Assembly: GCA_030490835.1 (NCBI GenBank)
Contig: CM059977.1
Coordinates: 37,469,676 to 37,533,675, forward strand
Length of the DNA: 64,000 nt
Reading direction: 5' to 3'
DNA from: Annona cherimola
Taxonomy: Eukaryota > Streptophyta > Magnoliopsida > Magnoliales > Annonaceae
The notes beneath the pieces were generated by a model, which did not search any database, was not told the origin of the DNA, and worked only from the letters and a program-made list of their open reading frames with translations. This document shows, in pieces, positions 1 through 10,955 of the stretch; the first letter of the stretch is position 1; each line of letters opens with the position of its first letter. Position numbers and translations under genes: made by a program.

Positions 1-178
1 AAAGTTAAAATATATAGGTTAATTGTGTAGGTAGTTGTGTAGAAATAATTGAAAAGTAGGGTAGTTTTATAGAAAAATGTGAAAAAATGATTAAAAAGTA
101 TGATAATTGTAGAGAGTGAAAAATTTTAGATTGAAAAATTTTAAGTTGACATTTTTTTTTTCATTGCCAAACATACCC
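1..178 (+). mobile_element. MITE family A, 3' part (cut by window start)
   Basis: This is the right-hand part of a roughly 280 bp AT-rich MITE. Its sequence closely follows the second half of the complete copy at 29342-29622. It ends with the inverted-repeat end CCAAACATACCC at 167-178, followed by TAA at 179-181. That pattern matches the TAA duplication of the complete copy and suggests a Tourist-like (PIF/Harbinger-type) non-autonomous element. It has no coding capacity. The left end lies outside the window. Confidence 0.65.
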
Positions 179-181
179 TAA

Positions 182-1250
182 ATCAGGAATAAAACAACAG
201 TACAACAATCACATCTTGTCAAATTCAACATAGTGGATTTCAAATTAATCTTCATTAACCTTCAAGTTATCTAATTTTCGAAGGGAGGACTAATTAATTA
301 ATTAGTTTTAAGAGTACAAACACAAAAACAAGGGTTGCTTCCTCTTTTAAATTTCTATAAAAAATTTAGAGAATAAAGCAAGGAGCATATTCCTTTGCTT
401 AAAGTGGAATTACTGGAGGCTAATGAATATTTTATTGAAATGAGTCGACGCATAAGCAAGAAGCATCATAATTCGAAGAAAAATGATCGCATGCATGCAT
501 AGTGGCTGCTTCAGGCTTTTCACATTGACTAGCTCTTAAGATCTTTTCCACTCATGAGTGGCATGCACAAAGTAGCAAGTCATGTGGAAGGTCTAATTCG
601 CCATGATTAATCACCTTGTTTGAAAATCAACCTCGCCCACCCACCTGTTGAATTAAAATTCAATTGCAGCTGTGCTTTCTTATAAGTCATTCTACTGAAG
701 GTACACACCTGATTAATTTTGGCGACTGTAAATCATTATTATGCATGGTTAATTATTCCAACTACCTGCCTTCTATGATTGTGTCATTTTACAAATAAGC
801 AGGAAGATTTGAGGCACATGCAACCCACGGTAATTTGAGTGAGAAGGGACAAGGAAGTCGGTGATCAGAGATTTTTTTGGAAAAGAAAATTATTCTCTTT
901 TTTATTCGCTAATATATGATTTATCGTGCCCAGTCCTTGTAATAAAATCAAATAAATTTTTTATTTTCAGTTTCTACTGCATCCACAACAAAATAAATAA
1001 ATAAATCAATGTATGCAGTAATACAATTTATTATATATAATAATGTTGCTTACGGTTATAAGGAACAAAATTTTACTACCATGTGACTACATATATATGA
1101 CTAATGCGACAAATGAGAGTATATTAAACTAAAATTAAGTTAAACTAACTACAGATAATGCAATAAATACTTGTTTGTTGCAAATAAAAACCATATAAAA
1201 CAAGTATTTTCTACTTATAATATTGTAAGCGATAATTACTTATTGAGGAA
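182..1250. other. AT-rich spacer, nothing recognised
   Basis: I see no coding frame, RNA gene or repeat boundary here. The stretch has homopolymer runs and an ATGCATGCATGC-like run near 490, but no structure I can assign to a gene or element. Confidence 0.5.
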
Positions 1251-1642
1251 TGATCTTGTTAGTTGGGGCTAAGTAAATACTCTGCATAGCCTACCTCGAA
1301 AATCCATTTATGACAACTTTCTTTTGAATTTTTCTTCATACTATTGTTTATGTAAGTGTATTTAACATATAAACCAAGTTTTTCTATTTTTGGGTATGCG
1401 TATATATTTTTCAAACAATTTTAAAGATAAGGGTATCTTAAATACACACACATATATATAAATGTTTAAAAAACTCAAACAATATACAAATATACGAATA
1501 TATCCAAAAATGGTAAACTTGGTTTATATGTTAAGTACACTTAGATAAACATGTATATGAAAAAATAGAAAAAGTTATTGTAAATGGATTTTTTTAAGGT
1601 GGGTCAAATGGAATATTTACTTAGTCTGAGCTAACAGGATTA
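1251..1642. mobile_element. Foldback (long inverted repeat) element F1
   Basis: The two halves are inverted copies of each other almost throughout. The left end reads TGATCTTGTTAG and the right end CTAACAGGATTA. Both arms carry a core near GTGTATTTAACATATAAACC. The same architecture recurs at 21038-21370, 24715-25100, 31833-33742 (interrupted), 48349-48692 and 50039-50393. No ORF is present. It is a non-autonomous DNA element that could fold into a long hairpin. I could not settle a target-site duplication. Confidence 0.6.
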
Positions 1643-1837
1643 CTCTTCTTACTTATTTATTATACGAAAAGTTATTGCACAAAATATTTTTTATTGTCAT
1701 GATCTTGTATTGTAGGCACTTTGATACTGTCAATATAACAGAGATGAAAGGGTAAGATTTATCAACGTTTGAATGACTAAGTAGTTGATATCAGTGTGTG
1801 TATATGCAGGCAAAAAAGAGAGCAAGATTTGTTTTTT

Positions 1838-2462
1838 AGATTTAATCCTTTAGCTTTGTAAAATTTCATATTTGATTTTATATTTTGAATATTTACAAAA
1901 TAACATTCTAGATTTAAAAGTTTTGCAAACTAATTATGTGTAAAAAATATTTTTTATAATTGTTTTGGACAAAAATGCATTCACTTTTCATTGATTATTT
2001 TATAAAATTAACCTTCTAACATTACAAAATTGCAAAATTGTCTCCTAATTAAAAGAGTTTTACAAATTAAACCTTTCATAAAAATGTTCATTTATAACTT
2101 TTTTTAGACATAATTTCCCCTATTCACATTTGAAAGAAACCATTAGACTTCAAATGTTAATTTTATAAATGCTCAAAAAAAATTGCCTTCACATTTCTAG
2201 GAAAGTTCTAATTTAGAAAACTCTTAAACTTAGTGGTTAATTTCATGTTTTTTGCATACTTAAAGGTCTAATTTTGCAAAATTTCTAAATGAAAAGCTAT
2301 GCCAATTTTGTTCAAAAAATTATAAAAGTTTATTTGTTTATAAAGGATAAGATTTGCAAAATTCTTAAACCTAGAGAGTTATTTTTATGAACATTTAAAA
2401 TACAAAATGAAATACACAATTTTGCAACAAGAGAGAGTTAATCATGCAAGATCCCCTAAAAA
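1838..2462. repeat. Long imperfect inverted repeat (about 620 bp)
   Basis: The sequence from about 1838 to 2100 resembles the reverse complement of about 2200 to 2462. Shared landmarks are a TTTTGCAAA-type motif, a run close to ATTTTGTATTTTAAATG and the outer end with AAGATTTG/CAAGATCC. The ends TTTAGATTT and its partner lie near 1838 and 2460. It does not share the core of the F-type foldback elements, so it looks like a separate family. No coding potential is visible. Confidence 0.45.
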
Positions 2463-2855
2463 AAGGACAAAAGTGGAATAACTAGTATTTTATGAGCATA
2501 AATCATTCAAGGTAGTTAGCGAAAGTGGAATATAACTCCGTATAATTATGTTTTACTAGGAATGCGACTCTTCGACAAGTATTGAGTGGTAGAAGAAGGT
2601 TCCATGTTTATACTAGGACATGCTTCTATGGCTGCCTTATTAACAAAATGGATAGTTTTAATTTTTATAATTTATGATGATGATGTGTAATTCTTTAAGG
2701 ATGACTTTATCTTTATCTTTATTTTTAAAAAAACTCATACTTTATCCTATTTTAGGTAAGGTTGATTTGAGATGCACTTTATAATATTTTTTTAAAGATT
2801 GGATTGATTTTTATTTTGTTTCCAAATTAGTTATTTAAACCAATCTTCATATTAT
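2463..2855. other. AT-rich spacer, nothing recognised
   Basis: No gene, RNA or repeat boundary could be identified. Several poly-T and poly-A runs occur. Confidence 0.45.
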
Positions 2856-3128
2856 GGGTATGTTTGAGAAGTAATAAAATTTTTGGATAAAAATTTTTTG
2901 GTATAACAAATTTTGAAATATTTTAAAATGATGTGATATGATAGAGGTAATGATGAAAAGTAAAAAGTGCAAAGTTAAAATAAATTGGTCATTTGTATAG
3001 ATAGTTGTGTAGAAATGATTAAAAAATAAAATAGTTATATTGGAAAATGTGAAGAAACGATTAAAAATAGGATAGTTGTGGAGAGTGAAAATTTTTAATT
3101 TAAAAAATTTCGTTGTTAAACTTGGACC
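2856..3128 (+). mobile_element. MITE family A, near-complete copy with decayed 3' end
   Basis: The copy begins with GGGTATGTTTG, the variant left inverted-repeat end of family A. It then follows the family order: a segment with GATGTGATATGATAGAGG, the repeated GTAGAAATGATT-like motif, and GTGAAAATTTTTAA. The right end, normally CCAAACACACCC, is no longer recognisable around 3115-3130. Open frames across it are compositional artefacts. Confidence 0.6.
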
Positions 3129-3129
3129 C

Positions 3130-5520
3130 ATTTTTAACATAGCAACTTTCACCAATTCTTAAATTTTCTAAACACAGCAACTTTCACCCATTTTCATTAT
3201 TATTAAACCCCTTAATGAACATATACTTTAGGGTTTAATTTTGAATTTTTAATCCATTTATCACTGATTTCTAAAACAGCCATATTAAGACCCATTTTTC
3301 ATCATTTCAACGCCTCTTTCAAGACTTAAAACATAATAGATTTTTAAGTTATAATTTATAGAAACTAAATATGCTTTTCTTAACCCAAATTTAGGTTATT
3401 ATCATATATTTAAAATTCATAATTCATTTGCTTCCATAAGAGCAACATTTTCATGCATATTGGGCATCCATTTGACTCGTTTTGACGTGTCCAAACATGT
3501 ATCCAAAAAATCAGATTTAGGAAAAATATTTTTGAACCCTTTTGGACACTCAAAGTACCTTAAACCTAGTGTATTTTACCTTCCATAATATTCATAAATC
3601 ATTTCATTACAAACAACAACAAAAATCATATGGAAAGCACCCGTTCTGGCCCCCGTTTGGACGTCTCATGTACATACCATAAAAAATCAGATTTAGGAAA
3701 AATTCATCTAGCCCACTTTCACCATCCAAAGGGTCCTTAATTTAGGGTAATTTACCATACAATTCACCCATAAAAAATTTAAGCGCTTCCTTGTATCAAT
3801 TTTAGCTCAAAAATGGAAAAATTGGGCATTTCTTGAAACCCTAAGTTCCATATTTGCTAAAGTCATCAAAAAATGCTTAAATCAACATATGCAATTTAAA
3901 AGAACATGAATTACATTCAAATCAACATGCTTAAATCATATAGCAACTTGGTTTAGGGTTTTGGGAATTTTCAAGTTAGATTTCATCTCAAAATTCAACA
4001 ATAACTCCCTTTTCACTCTCTTGAACTCTTAATCTTATTTAAATATTTCAAAAATCATTCAATACCTTCATCAAGGCATCATAACTCATACTTTAAGAGT
4101 TCTTTATGAACCATATTCATGGCTCATGAATTGAGAGAGAAAACCTTGATTCAAATGATTCAAAACTTAGATTTTACTTACTTATTTTGAATATAACTTA
4201 AATCCAACTCGTTTGGCTTAGTTCCCATTCTTTTTCTTCTCCTTTTTCCTTCTATTTTTCTCCTCTTTTCTCCTTCTTCCTTGCTGGTTTTTGGTCGTGC
4301 AAAGGGCTGCTCACAACACTTAGAAAATTTTGGGAATTTTCTCCCCTTGTACATGTGAATGTCCCCCTTTGGATATGCCCCTTTTTATATTTTTTTCATC
4401 TTGTGGGGCCCATTTTGACACATCATAGATAGGTTATTTTAATACCATCTTATCCCTTGATGACTCGGCTAATTTATATCCAAGTAAAATACCCATTTTC
4501 TATTTACCAAAAATCATTAAAATCCACTAATTAATGGAATGCATTGCTGTCCACTATTTGCAACATCCATGAAACTTCCTCTTCAACGATATTTGCCATG
4601 AAATTCCACATATTTAATTGCCCATTTACTTCACCTAGGTGTTAGGAAATTTAAATATGCATTTTAGCATTTTTTAAAAATCAAATTCCATGCCCAAAGT
4701 GCCCTTAGACATCCATGGTCATGCCACATAATCTATGCCTCATTTGAGCTACATATTAGGCATTAAACCAATGCATTTAAATCCTTGAATTTTCCATGGA
4801 TTTTTCCCTTAAAAAAATTCATAAAATCCAGCTCCGTTCACCTCCATTTGACACCTTGCAAAGCATTAAAACAAGTCATTAACTCACTTGCTTTAATATA
4901 AATGCTATGATGGCTAGGGTGCATAAAGTCAATACTAGGCATGTTTTTCCAATTAAGAACTTTTTCATGGTATTTAGTTTAATCCAATCCACTCATACAA
5001 TATATTTCATAATTTTATTCAATCGTTTCAAATTTCATCTCAAACCGACGTTTCTATGTCAAGTTATGAGCCTTTGAAAATAACCTTAGAGTGTGAGATT
5101 AAAATCAAATAATTATCATATTAATCTCATCACTTTTGCCTTAATCCAATTCACTCATAAGGTTGAGCCCAAAGTCATGAACTTACCTTTCAAATTTCAT
5201 CTCATTTCGCCTTATAGGCATCAAGTTATGAATTTTCTACGATTTCCAACATAATTCCATAATTCCCATTTTAATCTTCATTAATTAAATCATGGAAATT
5301 AAAATAAATATTCATGCCACATTAGCACATCCTAATCCTCGTTAAGCCCCTTTAGTCATCTTGACTCGCTTTGGGTTATGGTGATTAGTTTTAATCACCA
5401 TTCTTAATTGCAACCCTAATTGCAAAATACCATTAAATCATAAAAATCATGAATAATCCATAATTCGTTTAAATAGCACATGTGTCATATTTATAGACCT
5501 ACTTGGGTCTGTGTATCACA
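3130..5520 (-). mobile_element. Probable Ty3/gypsy-type solo LTR (minus strand)
   Basis: A 2.4 kb non-coding block is best read on the minus strand. It would start at 5520 with TGTGATACACAGACCC, similar to the TGTGAAAC start of the gypsy LTR at 35239. A minus-strand TATA box (ATATAAAAAG) lies at 4381-4391, about 1.1 kb inside, followed by purine-rich presumed leader sequence. This order fits U3-R-U5 of a long LTR. The 3' terminus near 3130 and a duplication could not be fixed, so the call rests on layout rather than paired LTRs. It is not alignable by eye to the 35.2 kb LTR and is probably a different family. Confidence 0.4.
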
Positions 5521-5931
5521 GTTATCATGCTTCAACTCTTCAAGAAATGCATGAGTTTTGCTCAAATTTCACTTGATTTTGTACATACCAATTAATCGTG
5601 AGTGTTTTGTGGTAAATATAGCTAAATCAATCAAAATATGATTCAAATCATCTGAAATACTCAATTCTCATTCTAATTATTATCTAAAATAAATAATATG
5701 AAAGGGACTTAATAGTGTGTACAGTGCTAATTAAGTGAGAAGTGATTTTTGACTGAGATTCTAAATTAGTGTCATGTTGCAATGTTTTTTATTTTATACT
5801 TTCACTAATTTTTTTAAGGTTGGTACTTGCTTTTTGCTTAAAGTCTTTGAAAGAAATTTTTTTGAAATCTTGTGATTTGATTCTTCTGTACTTTCTTAAG
5901 GACAAGCAAAAGTTCAAGTATGAAAGAATTT
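5521..5931. other. Short spacer between LTR remnants
   Basis: No recognisable feature. A 63-codon open frame at 5769-5960 is AT-driven, matches nothing I know and runs into the following LTR. Confidence 0.4.
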
Positions 5932-7278
5932 TGTATATTATTTCCATACTATATATTTAGAATGATATTTGGATAAGAATATGACTAAATAAGATGATTT
6001 GAGTAGAAGTTTGATTGATTTATCTTTGTTTAGCATAAAACATTGACAATGATCGGCATGTGCAAAGTCAAGTTAAATTAAAGCAAAACTCGTATGATTC
6101 TTGAAGAAATGAAGCATGATGACTAAGACCCATTCAAATTGCAAAAATTTAAAAGAATCAAAATGAGCCAAAATAGTGATCAACAACGGCTAAAACTTAT
6201 TTCACCTGAATTTCGAATTATTTACAGGTTTAGTACAAAAATCTAGAACTGCACAAACTTAAATTCTTTTAAGTATAGTACGAAAATTCGCATTTGACAT
6301 GCAATGCATTGGTTTTGCATAAAATCCTTTGAAGAGCACCATATAAATAGCTATTAAGAACGTTCTAAGGTATCTTAGAACATCCTTGGATCATTGATTG
6401 AGGTTCAAGAGTGAGAGAAGACAAGGATCATGGGGCAAAAAATGAGGCAGTGAGTTTCTTAAAGCATTCGGGACACTATTGAAGCTTTCAATCAATAAAC
6501 TTTCATTTTCTTTCTTTCATTCCTTTCCTTTGATTTAATTAATTTTTTCGAGATAGATTTTTGAGATATAATATTATTTTGATCTTGAACATGTTAGACT
6601 AAATCCTTAATTTAAGATTTAGGATATAAAATGTGTGCAATGTGGTAGATATAGTAGTTTAATTTATTTATGAAGGATATCAGTTGTTAATATATCTTAT
6701 ACTCTTAATGCTTACGTATGCATGAGCCCATACTATGACATAATTTTATATTAGGTAATGGAACTGATATGTGAAAATCTAACATACTAATTAATATGTT
6801 AAACTTTAGAAATTTAAAACCATGAAAATAGACATGATGACCTTGAGGAATTCCACGAATTTTCATAGACTTTAATAGATTCTAATTAACTTAATCCTAT
6901 GAGAATAGGTAATTAAGAAGATAAGGTTATGCCTTGTAGATTTTGAGAGAAGGTGCAAAGATAATTTAACAATAGTTCTCCTTTAACACTATATTCGAAT
7001 TAAATTAATCACTTCACATATCTGTTTCGAATGTTGCATGTAAAATTTTAGGCCCTAGGTATTCTTATATCTTGATTTCTGATCACTGTTTTACATTTCT
7101 AAGATATAAGAGTACCTAGGTTCTAGGATTGCTATTCCATTTTCTTCACTCTTTCTTATCCTTTGGGTATTCGATATAAGTATTTGAATCCAACATCTTA
7201 AGTCCAAAATTTTCTACGGGATTGATATTTCAAATACTACAATTCACAACCCAAGCACTTTTAGAGAAAACATAAAAA
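5932..7278 (+). mobile_element. 5' LTR of a gutted Ty3/gypsy element
   Basis: This region is directly repeated at 8026-9172 (shared landmarks include CTATATATTTAGAATGATAT, TTTAGCATAAAACA and TTCTTATCC). It carries a TATA box (ATATAAATAG, 6341-6350) in the position expected for the U3/R boundary, and it ends just before a primer-binding site. The start is placed at a TG near 5932 where the two copies begin to align. The copies are clearly diverged, with many substitutions and indels, which suggests an old insertion. The terminal dinucleotide at the 3' end is uncertain by some bases. Confidence 0.7.
6341..6350 (+). promoter_or_regulatory. TATA box of the gypsy 5' LTR
   Basis: ATATAAATAG lies in the middle of the LTR. 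About 50 bp downstream is the purine-rich segment expected at the start of an R region. The equivalent TATATAAA sits at 8283-8290 in the second LTR. Confidence 0.6.
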
Positions 7279-7284
7279 GTATTT

Positions 7285-7300
7285 TGGCGCCGTTGCTGGG
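7285..7300 (+). promoter_or_regulatory. Primer-binding site complementary to tRNA-Asp
   Basis: TGGCGCCGTTGCTGGG differs by one base from TGGCGCCGTTGCCGGG, the complement of the plant tRNA-Asp 3' end used by Athila/Tat-lineage Ty3/gypsy elements. It lies directly after the first LTR. That fixes the orientation as plus and identifies the upstream repeat as the 5' LTR. Confidence 0.8.
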
Positions 7301-8025
7301 TTTAAAAAGCAGCAATTTTTTTATTGCACCTCTAATTGCTTAGAATGATTATTGTGATAAAATTTATGGAATTTTTATTAAATTTTTTGTAAAACATGCA
7401 TGAGTATTGACATTGGGCTGATTTAGATCCCACTTTGAACTCTTGTGATTCCTTTATATAGACTATACTTTGAATTTTAAATCCTTTAAGTTAGGCGAAT
7501 TCTAGTAAGGTGTTAGTTTTGTTTTTGAGCATGTACTTGTTAATGATTTTCATATTTTCATCCTAAATCACTTGATAAAGTTGGCATATCGAGACACCAA
7601 TTATGCTTTCTTTAAAACTTATAGTAATTCTCTCCAATTTGTTAAGGTTGTATCTAATATGCACAATCAGTTAACTAAAAAAAAAGCAATTTTTCCCATA
7701 TATATGAAAATCTCATTCAGGTTGAAGGATTTCTAGAGCAAATAGTCAACTTGACTTGTTTACGAAAAATGATTAAGACATTCTATTATCTGATGAGCCT
7801 ATTTCTAAGAGTTTACCATTGTTTACCCACATTGAGCCCAAACTTGAATTTTCCTAATTCTTAATTCCCATTATTTGAGTCGAATTGACATTGGAATATG
7901 AATTTTGAGCTGAAAACATTATGAAAATTAAGGTAACAATACCTCTAGTGGAATCTAGATCAGCCTAATGTCAATACTATAATATCACTAGAATTGGGAA
8001 AATTTTGAGTTGAAAGCATTACGAA
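7301..8025 (+). mobile_element. Residual interior of the gypsy element, gag-pol deleted
   Basis: Only about 0.7 kb separates the PBS from the second LTR, whereas an intact element of this lineage needs several kilobases. No gag, protease, reverse transcriptase or integrase motif is legible. A clear polypurine tract next to the second LTR could not be identified. This is therefore either an internally deleted, non-autonomous copy or two different elements joined by deletion. Confidence 0.6.
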
Positions 8026-9172
8026 TGTCATTTTTATACTATATATTTAGAATGATATTTGGATGAGAATATGATTAAATAAGATGATTTGAGTCGATAT
8101 TTGATTGATTTAGTTTCGTTTAGCATAAAACACTCACTATTGATTAGTATGTACAAAATCAGTTAAAACTGGAGTAAAATTCATATAATTTTTGTAGAAT
8201 TGAAGCATGAGGTTCAACTGAGATCTGAGTTATTTTTAAGTCCGGTACAAAAATTTGAAGTTGCAAAAAATTGAATTCTTTTTATATAAACACCTCTTAG
8301 GAATATTTTAAGTTATCTTAGAATATTCTTGGAGCTTGGTTGAGGTCTGAGAATGAGAGGAGGCGAAGAGCATGAGGCAAGGAGCGAGACAGTGAGTTAC
8401 TTGAAGCATTCGAGATACTGTTGAAGCTTCTAATCAATAGGCTTTCATTTTCTTTCTTTCTTTTGATTCCATTTATTTTGTTTGAGATCGATTTGAGATG
8501 TAATATTATTTTGATCTTAAACATGCTAGGCTTTAATCTAAGATTTAGGATATAACATTTGTATAATGTAGGAGATATTGTGGTTTGATTTTTTTATGAA
8601 GGTTCTTAGTTGTTAATTTAATATCATGTATTCTTAATGTTTGCTTTATGCAAGAGCTCATACTATGGAATGATTTTATATATTAGATGATGGAATTGAG
8701 AGGAGAAAATTTAATATACAATAATCAAGATGTTAAACATGTAAATCTAAGACCATTAGATAGTCATAATGACTTTGAAGAATTTCATGAATTTCTACAG
8801 AACTTAATGAATTCTAATTGACTTAATTCCATGAGAATAGGCGGTTAAGATGATTCAGGTACGCCTTGTAGTTTTTGAGAGAGTGTAAGAATAATTTAGG
8901 GATAGTTTTCTTTTAACACTAATATTTGAATTAAATAATCAAGTCATGCATCCGGCACAAATGTTGAATGTGAAATCCTAGATCGTAGGTACTTTCACGT
9001 ATTGATTTCTAATATCCATTTTATGTTTCTAAGATTTGCTCTCTTCATTTTCTATTCCCTTATCTTTACTCTTTCTTATTTACTCAGTATTCGATTTAAG
9101 TGTTTGAATCCAATGTCTTAAGTCCCAAATTCCTTACAATTTACAACTTGTGCACTTCCGAAGGGAACATAA
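8026..9172 (+). mobile_element. Second (3') LTR of the gypsy element
   Basis: This is a direct repeat of 5932-7278 with a TG start near 8026 and a TATA box near 8283. It is about 200 bp shorter than its partner because of internal deletions. It ends around 9172, where integrase-coding remnant sequence begins immediately. An intact element would not have integrase directly after its 3' LTR, so this copy may instead be the 5' LTR of a second, deleted element. Confidence 0.65.
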
Positions 9173-9174
9173 CA

Positions 9175-9501
9175 GAAGAGTTATGCATAGAAGCATATGA
9201 AAATTCTTAAATTTATAATGCTAAAATGAAAGCTTTTCATGATAAACAAATCACTAGAAAAACCTTTAAGCCAAACAAAAATATATGGTTATTTAAGTCA
9301 AAGTTATATTTATTTCCTGAAAAATCGTGATCTTCGTGGGATGAACCCTTCAATAGAAGAAGCATTTCCCCACGGTCTATCAAAATTCATGATACAAATA
9401 GTGAAATTACTTTGATGATAAATGGTCAATGACTTAAACTATACATTGAAGGCATTTCGGCTAATAAAATCATTGAAAAAGTCATACTGGTCGACCCATA
9501 A
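9175..9501 (+). pseudogene. Ty3/gypsy integrase C-terminal fragment
   Basis: Read in one continuous frame, about 108 codons match the C-terminal part of Athila-type integrases. Recognisable landmarks, in order, are EAYENS, KAFHDKQITRKTFKPN, LFPEK, SSWDEPF (for the usual RWDGPF), a MINGQ motif and KLYIEGISANKIIEKVILVDP. In intact polyproteins this module follows the DDE catalytic core and helps in DNA binding and target choice. The frame has four internal stops (after ENS, after PEKS, after INGQ, and the terminal tandem pair TAATGA) but no frameshift. The catalytic core, reverse transcriptase and gag are absent. It lies only 2-3 bp beyond the second gypsy LTR, so it was brought there by deletion or belongs to another element. 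It is non-functional. Confidence 0.8.
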
Positions 9502-9924
9502 TGAATTGAGTTCACAACGACTCACTGAAACCGTTATACTTAACATTAATTGAGAGACATACAATATTTTTCTTATTTGTTTGTTTCTCTTGTTTCAAAG
9601 AAAGAATACTAAAAAATCAATAATCATAGTGTTTGAATTAGGTTGTGATCCCAAGTTATTTTATTCATTACTCCTTGCTAGGACTATTTAACTTCTGAAA
9701 TATAATAATTATATACTAAAAATTAAGTTTTTTAAAGAAGAAAGAAAGAAGAATAAAAAATATATATGTATACTTGAGAAAAAATAAAGTTAAAAAACTT
9801 ATTATACAACTAAAAAAAAGTATAAAGATAAAATCCAAGTGTACCTACTATGCTTGGTACTGAGTTAAGATATATTGTAAAATATTTTCGTGATGCATGT
9901 AAAATTTGTAGCACTTAAAGATTT
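9502..9924. other. Probable trailing gypsy interior, non-coding
   Basis: AT-rich sequence after the integrase remnant, probably part of the same element's 3' region. I see no ORF or repeat end. Confidence 0.35.
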
Positions 9925-10060
9925 AACTTGCACACTAACTAAAGTGGTAAGCACAAAGATGATATGATTTTTGTCTCTCATCCAAACAAGTAACTTTCAC
10001 TATCATTATGTTTTATAGTTGTAAGTTCAAAATTTGTTTAAGAAAAAAAAAAAAAAAAAA
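9925..10060 (+). mobile_element. Candidate tRNA-derived SINE with poly(A)
   Basis: A box A-like stretch (TAACTAAAGTGGTAAG, 9936-9951) is followed about 75 bp later by a box B-like AAGTTCAAAATTTG and an 18-base A run (10043-10060). The order fits a short SINE on the plus strand. The A/B spacing is longer than in a tRNA and no target duplication was found, so this is only a candidate. Confidence 0.3.
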
Positions 10061-10792
10061 GAAACCCAAAAGTCCTAGTAACCAAGGTTCAATACCTAAC
10101 AAGTGTATAGACTTGCGTAAAACGATGAGGGGAGATTATAAAAAAATAATAATAAAGAAAAATATATGCAAATACCCTTGAACAAGTTGAGGTGAAAGCA
10201 AGAAAGAAAAGCAAAAATAAGATTTATTAAAAAATATTTATATTTGCAACTATCACTATCACAACCTTGATATGAATGTTACCTATCTTGGACGTGCTAT
10301 AAATGATCCATTTATGCCTACTTGTTATTTAGTTCACATATGCACATTTTTTATTCTTTTATATGCATCATGAGAAGTTCTTACTCATATAAACTAATAA
10401 AACTTACTGCTAAATCTCACTATTAAAATTAGCAATATACCAAGATTTTTCTTACTCCTCAAAATTTGATGTACACTAAGATTTTAAATTTTAATTATTT
10501 GCGTTAATAAGGGATTAACAATGTTTAAGTTAAAGGGCGCGCTAATTCATAATTTTTTATTTATGTTAATCGCAATTTCACACCTTCAATTATAAAAGAT
10601 TCAATTAAATATATGTTTTTTGTGAAATTTCATAAAAATTATATTTTTCATAAAAGCTTTATTTTTGTTGAAGTATAGCCTAATTCGTGGATATTTTGAA
10701 ATAAGAAAAATAAATTGAGTTGTCTTATGTTACGTTTTTGCTATAAAATAAAAGGGAAGAAGATTGAAATTGAAACAGGTTTGAAAAATAAA
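10061..10792. other. AT-rich spacer up to the LINE tail
   Basis: No coding or repeat feature was recognised. It contains the target region flanking the LINE 3' end, in which I could not find a convincing duplication of the sequence beyond 13597. Confidence 0.4.
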
Positions 10793-10955
10793 TTTTTTTT
10801 TTTTTTGATGTGAACGGACACCCTATCCCCTCTCCTCTACAATCGAAGAGGAGGAAGGGATAGCAGAGTCCAAGCAATTCATTGCCAAAAAATTGTCTGT
10901 ACACAGTTTTTCCAAAATAACACGGGGTGGATTGTTCCACCACACATGAGAACCC

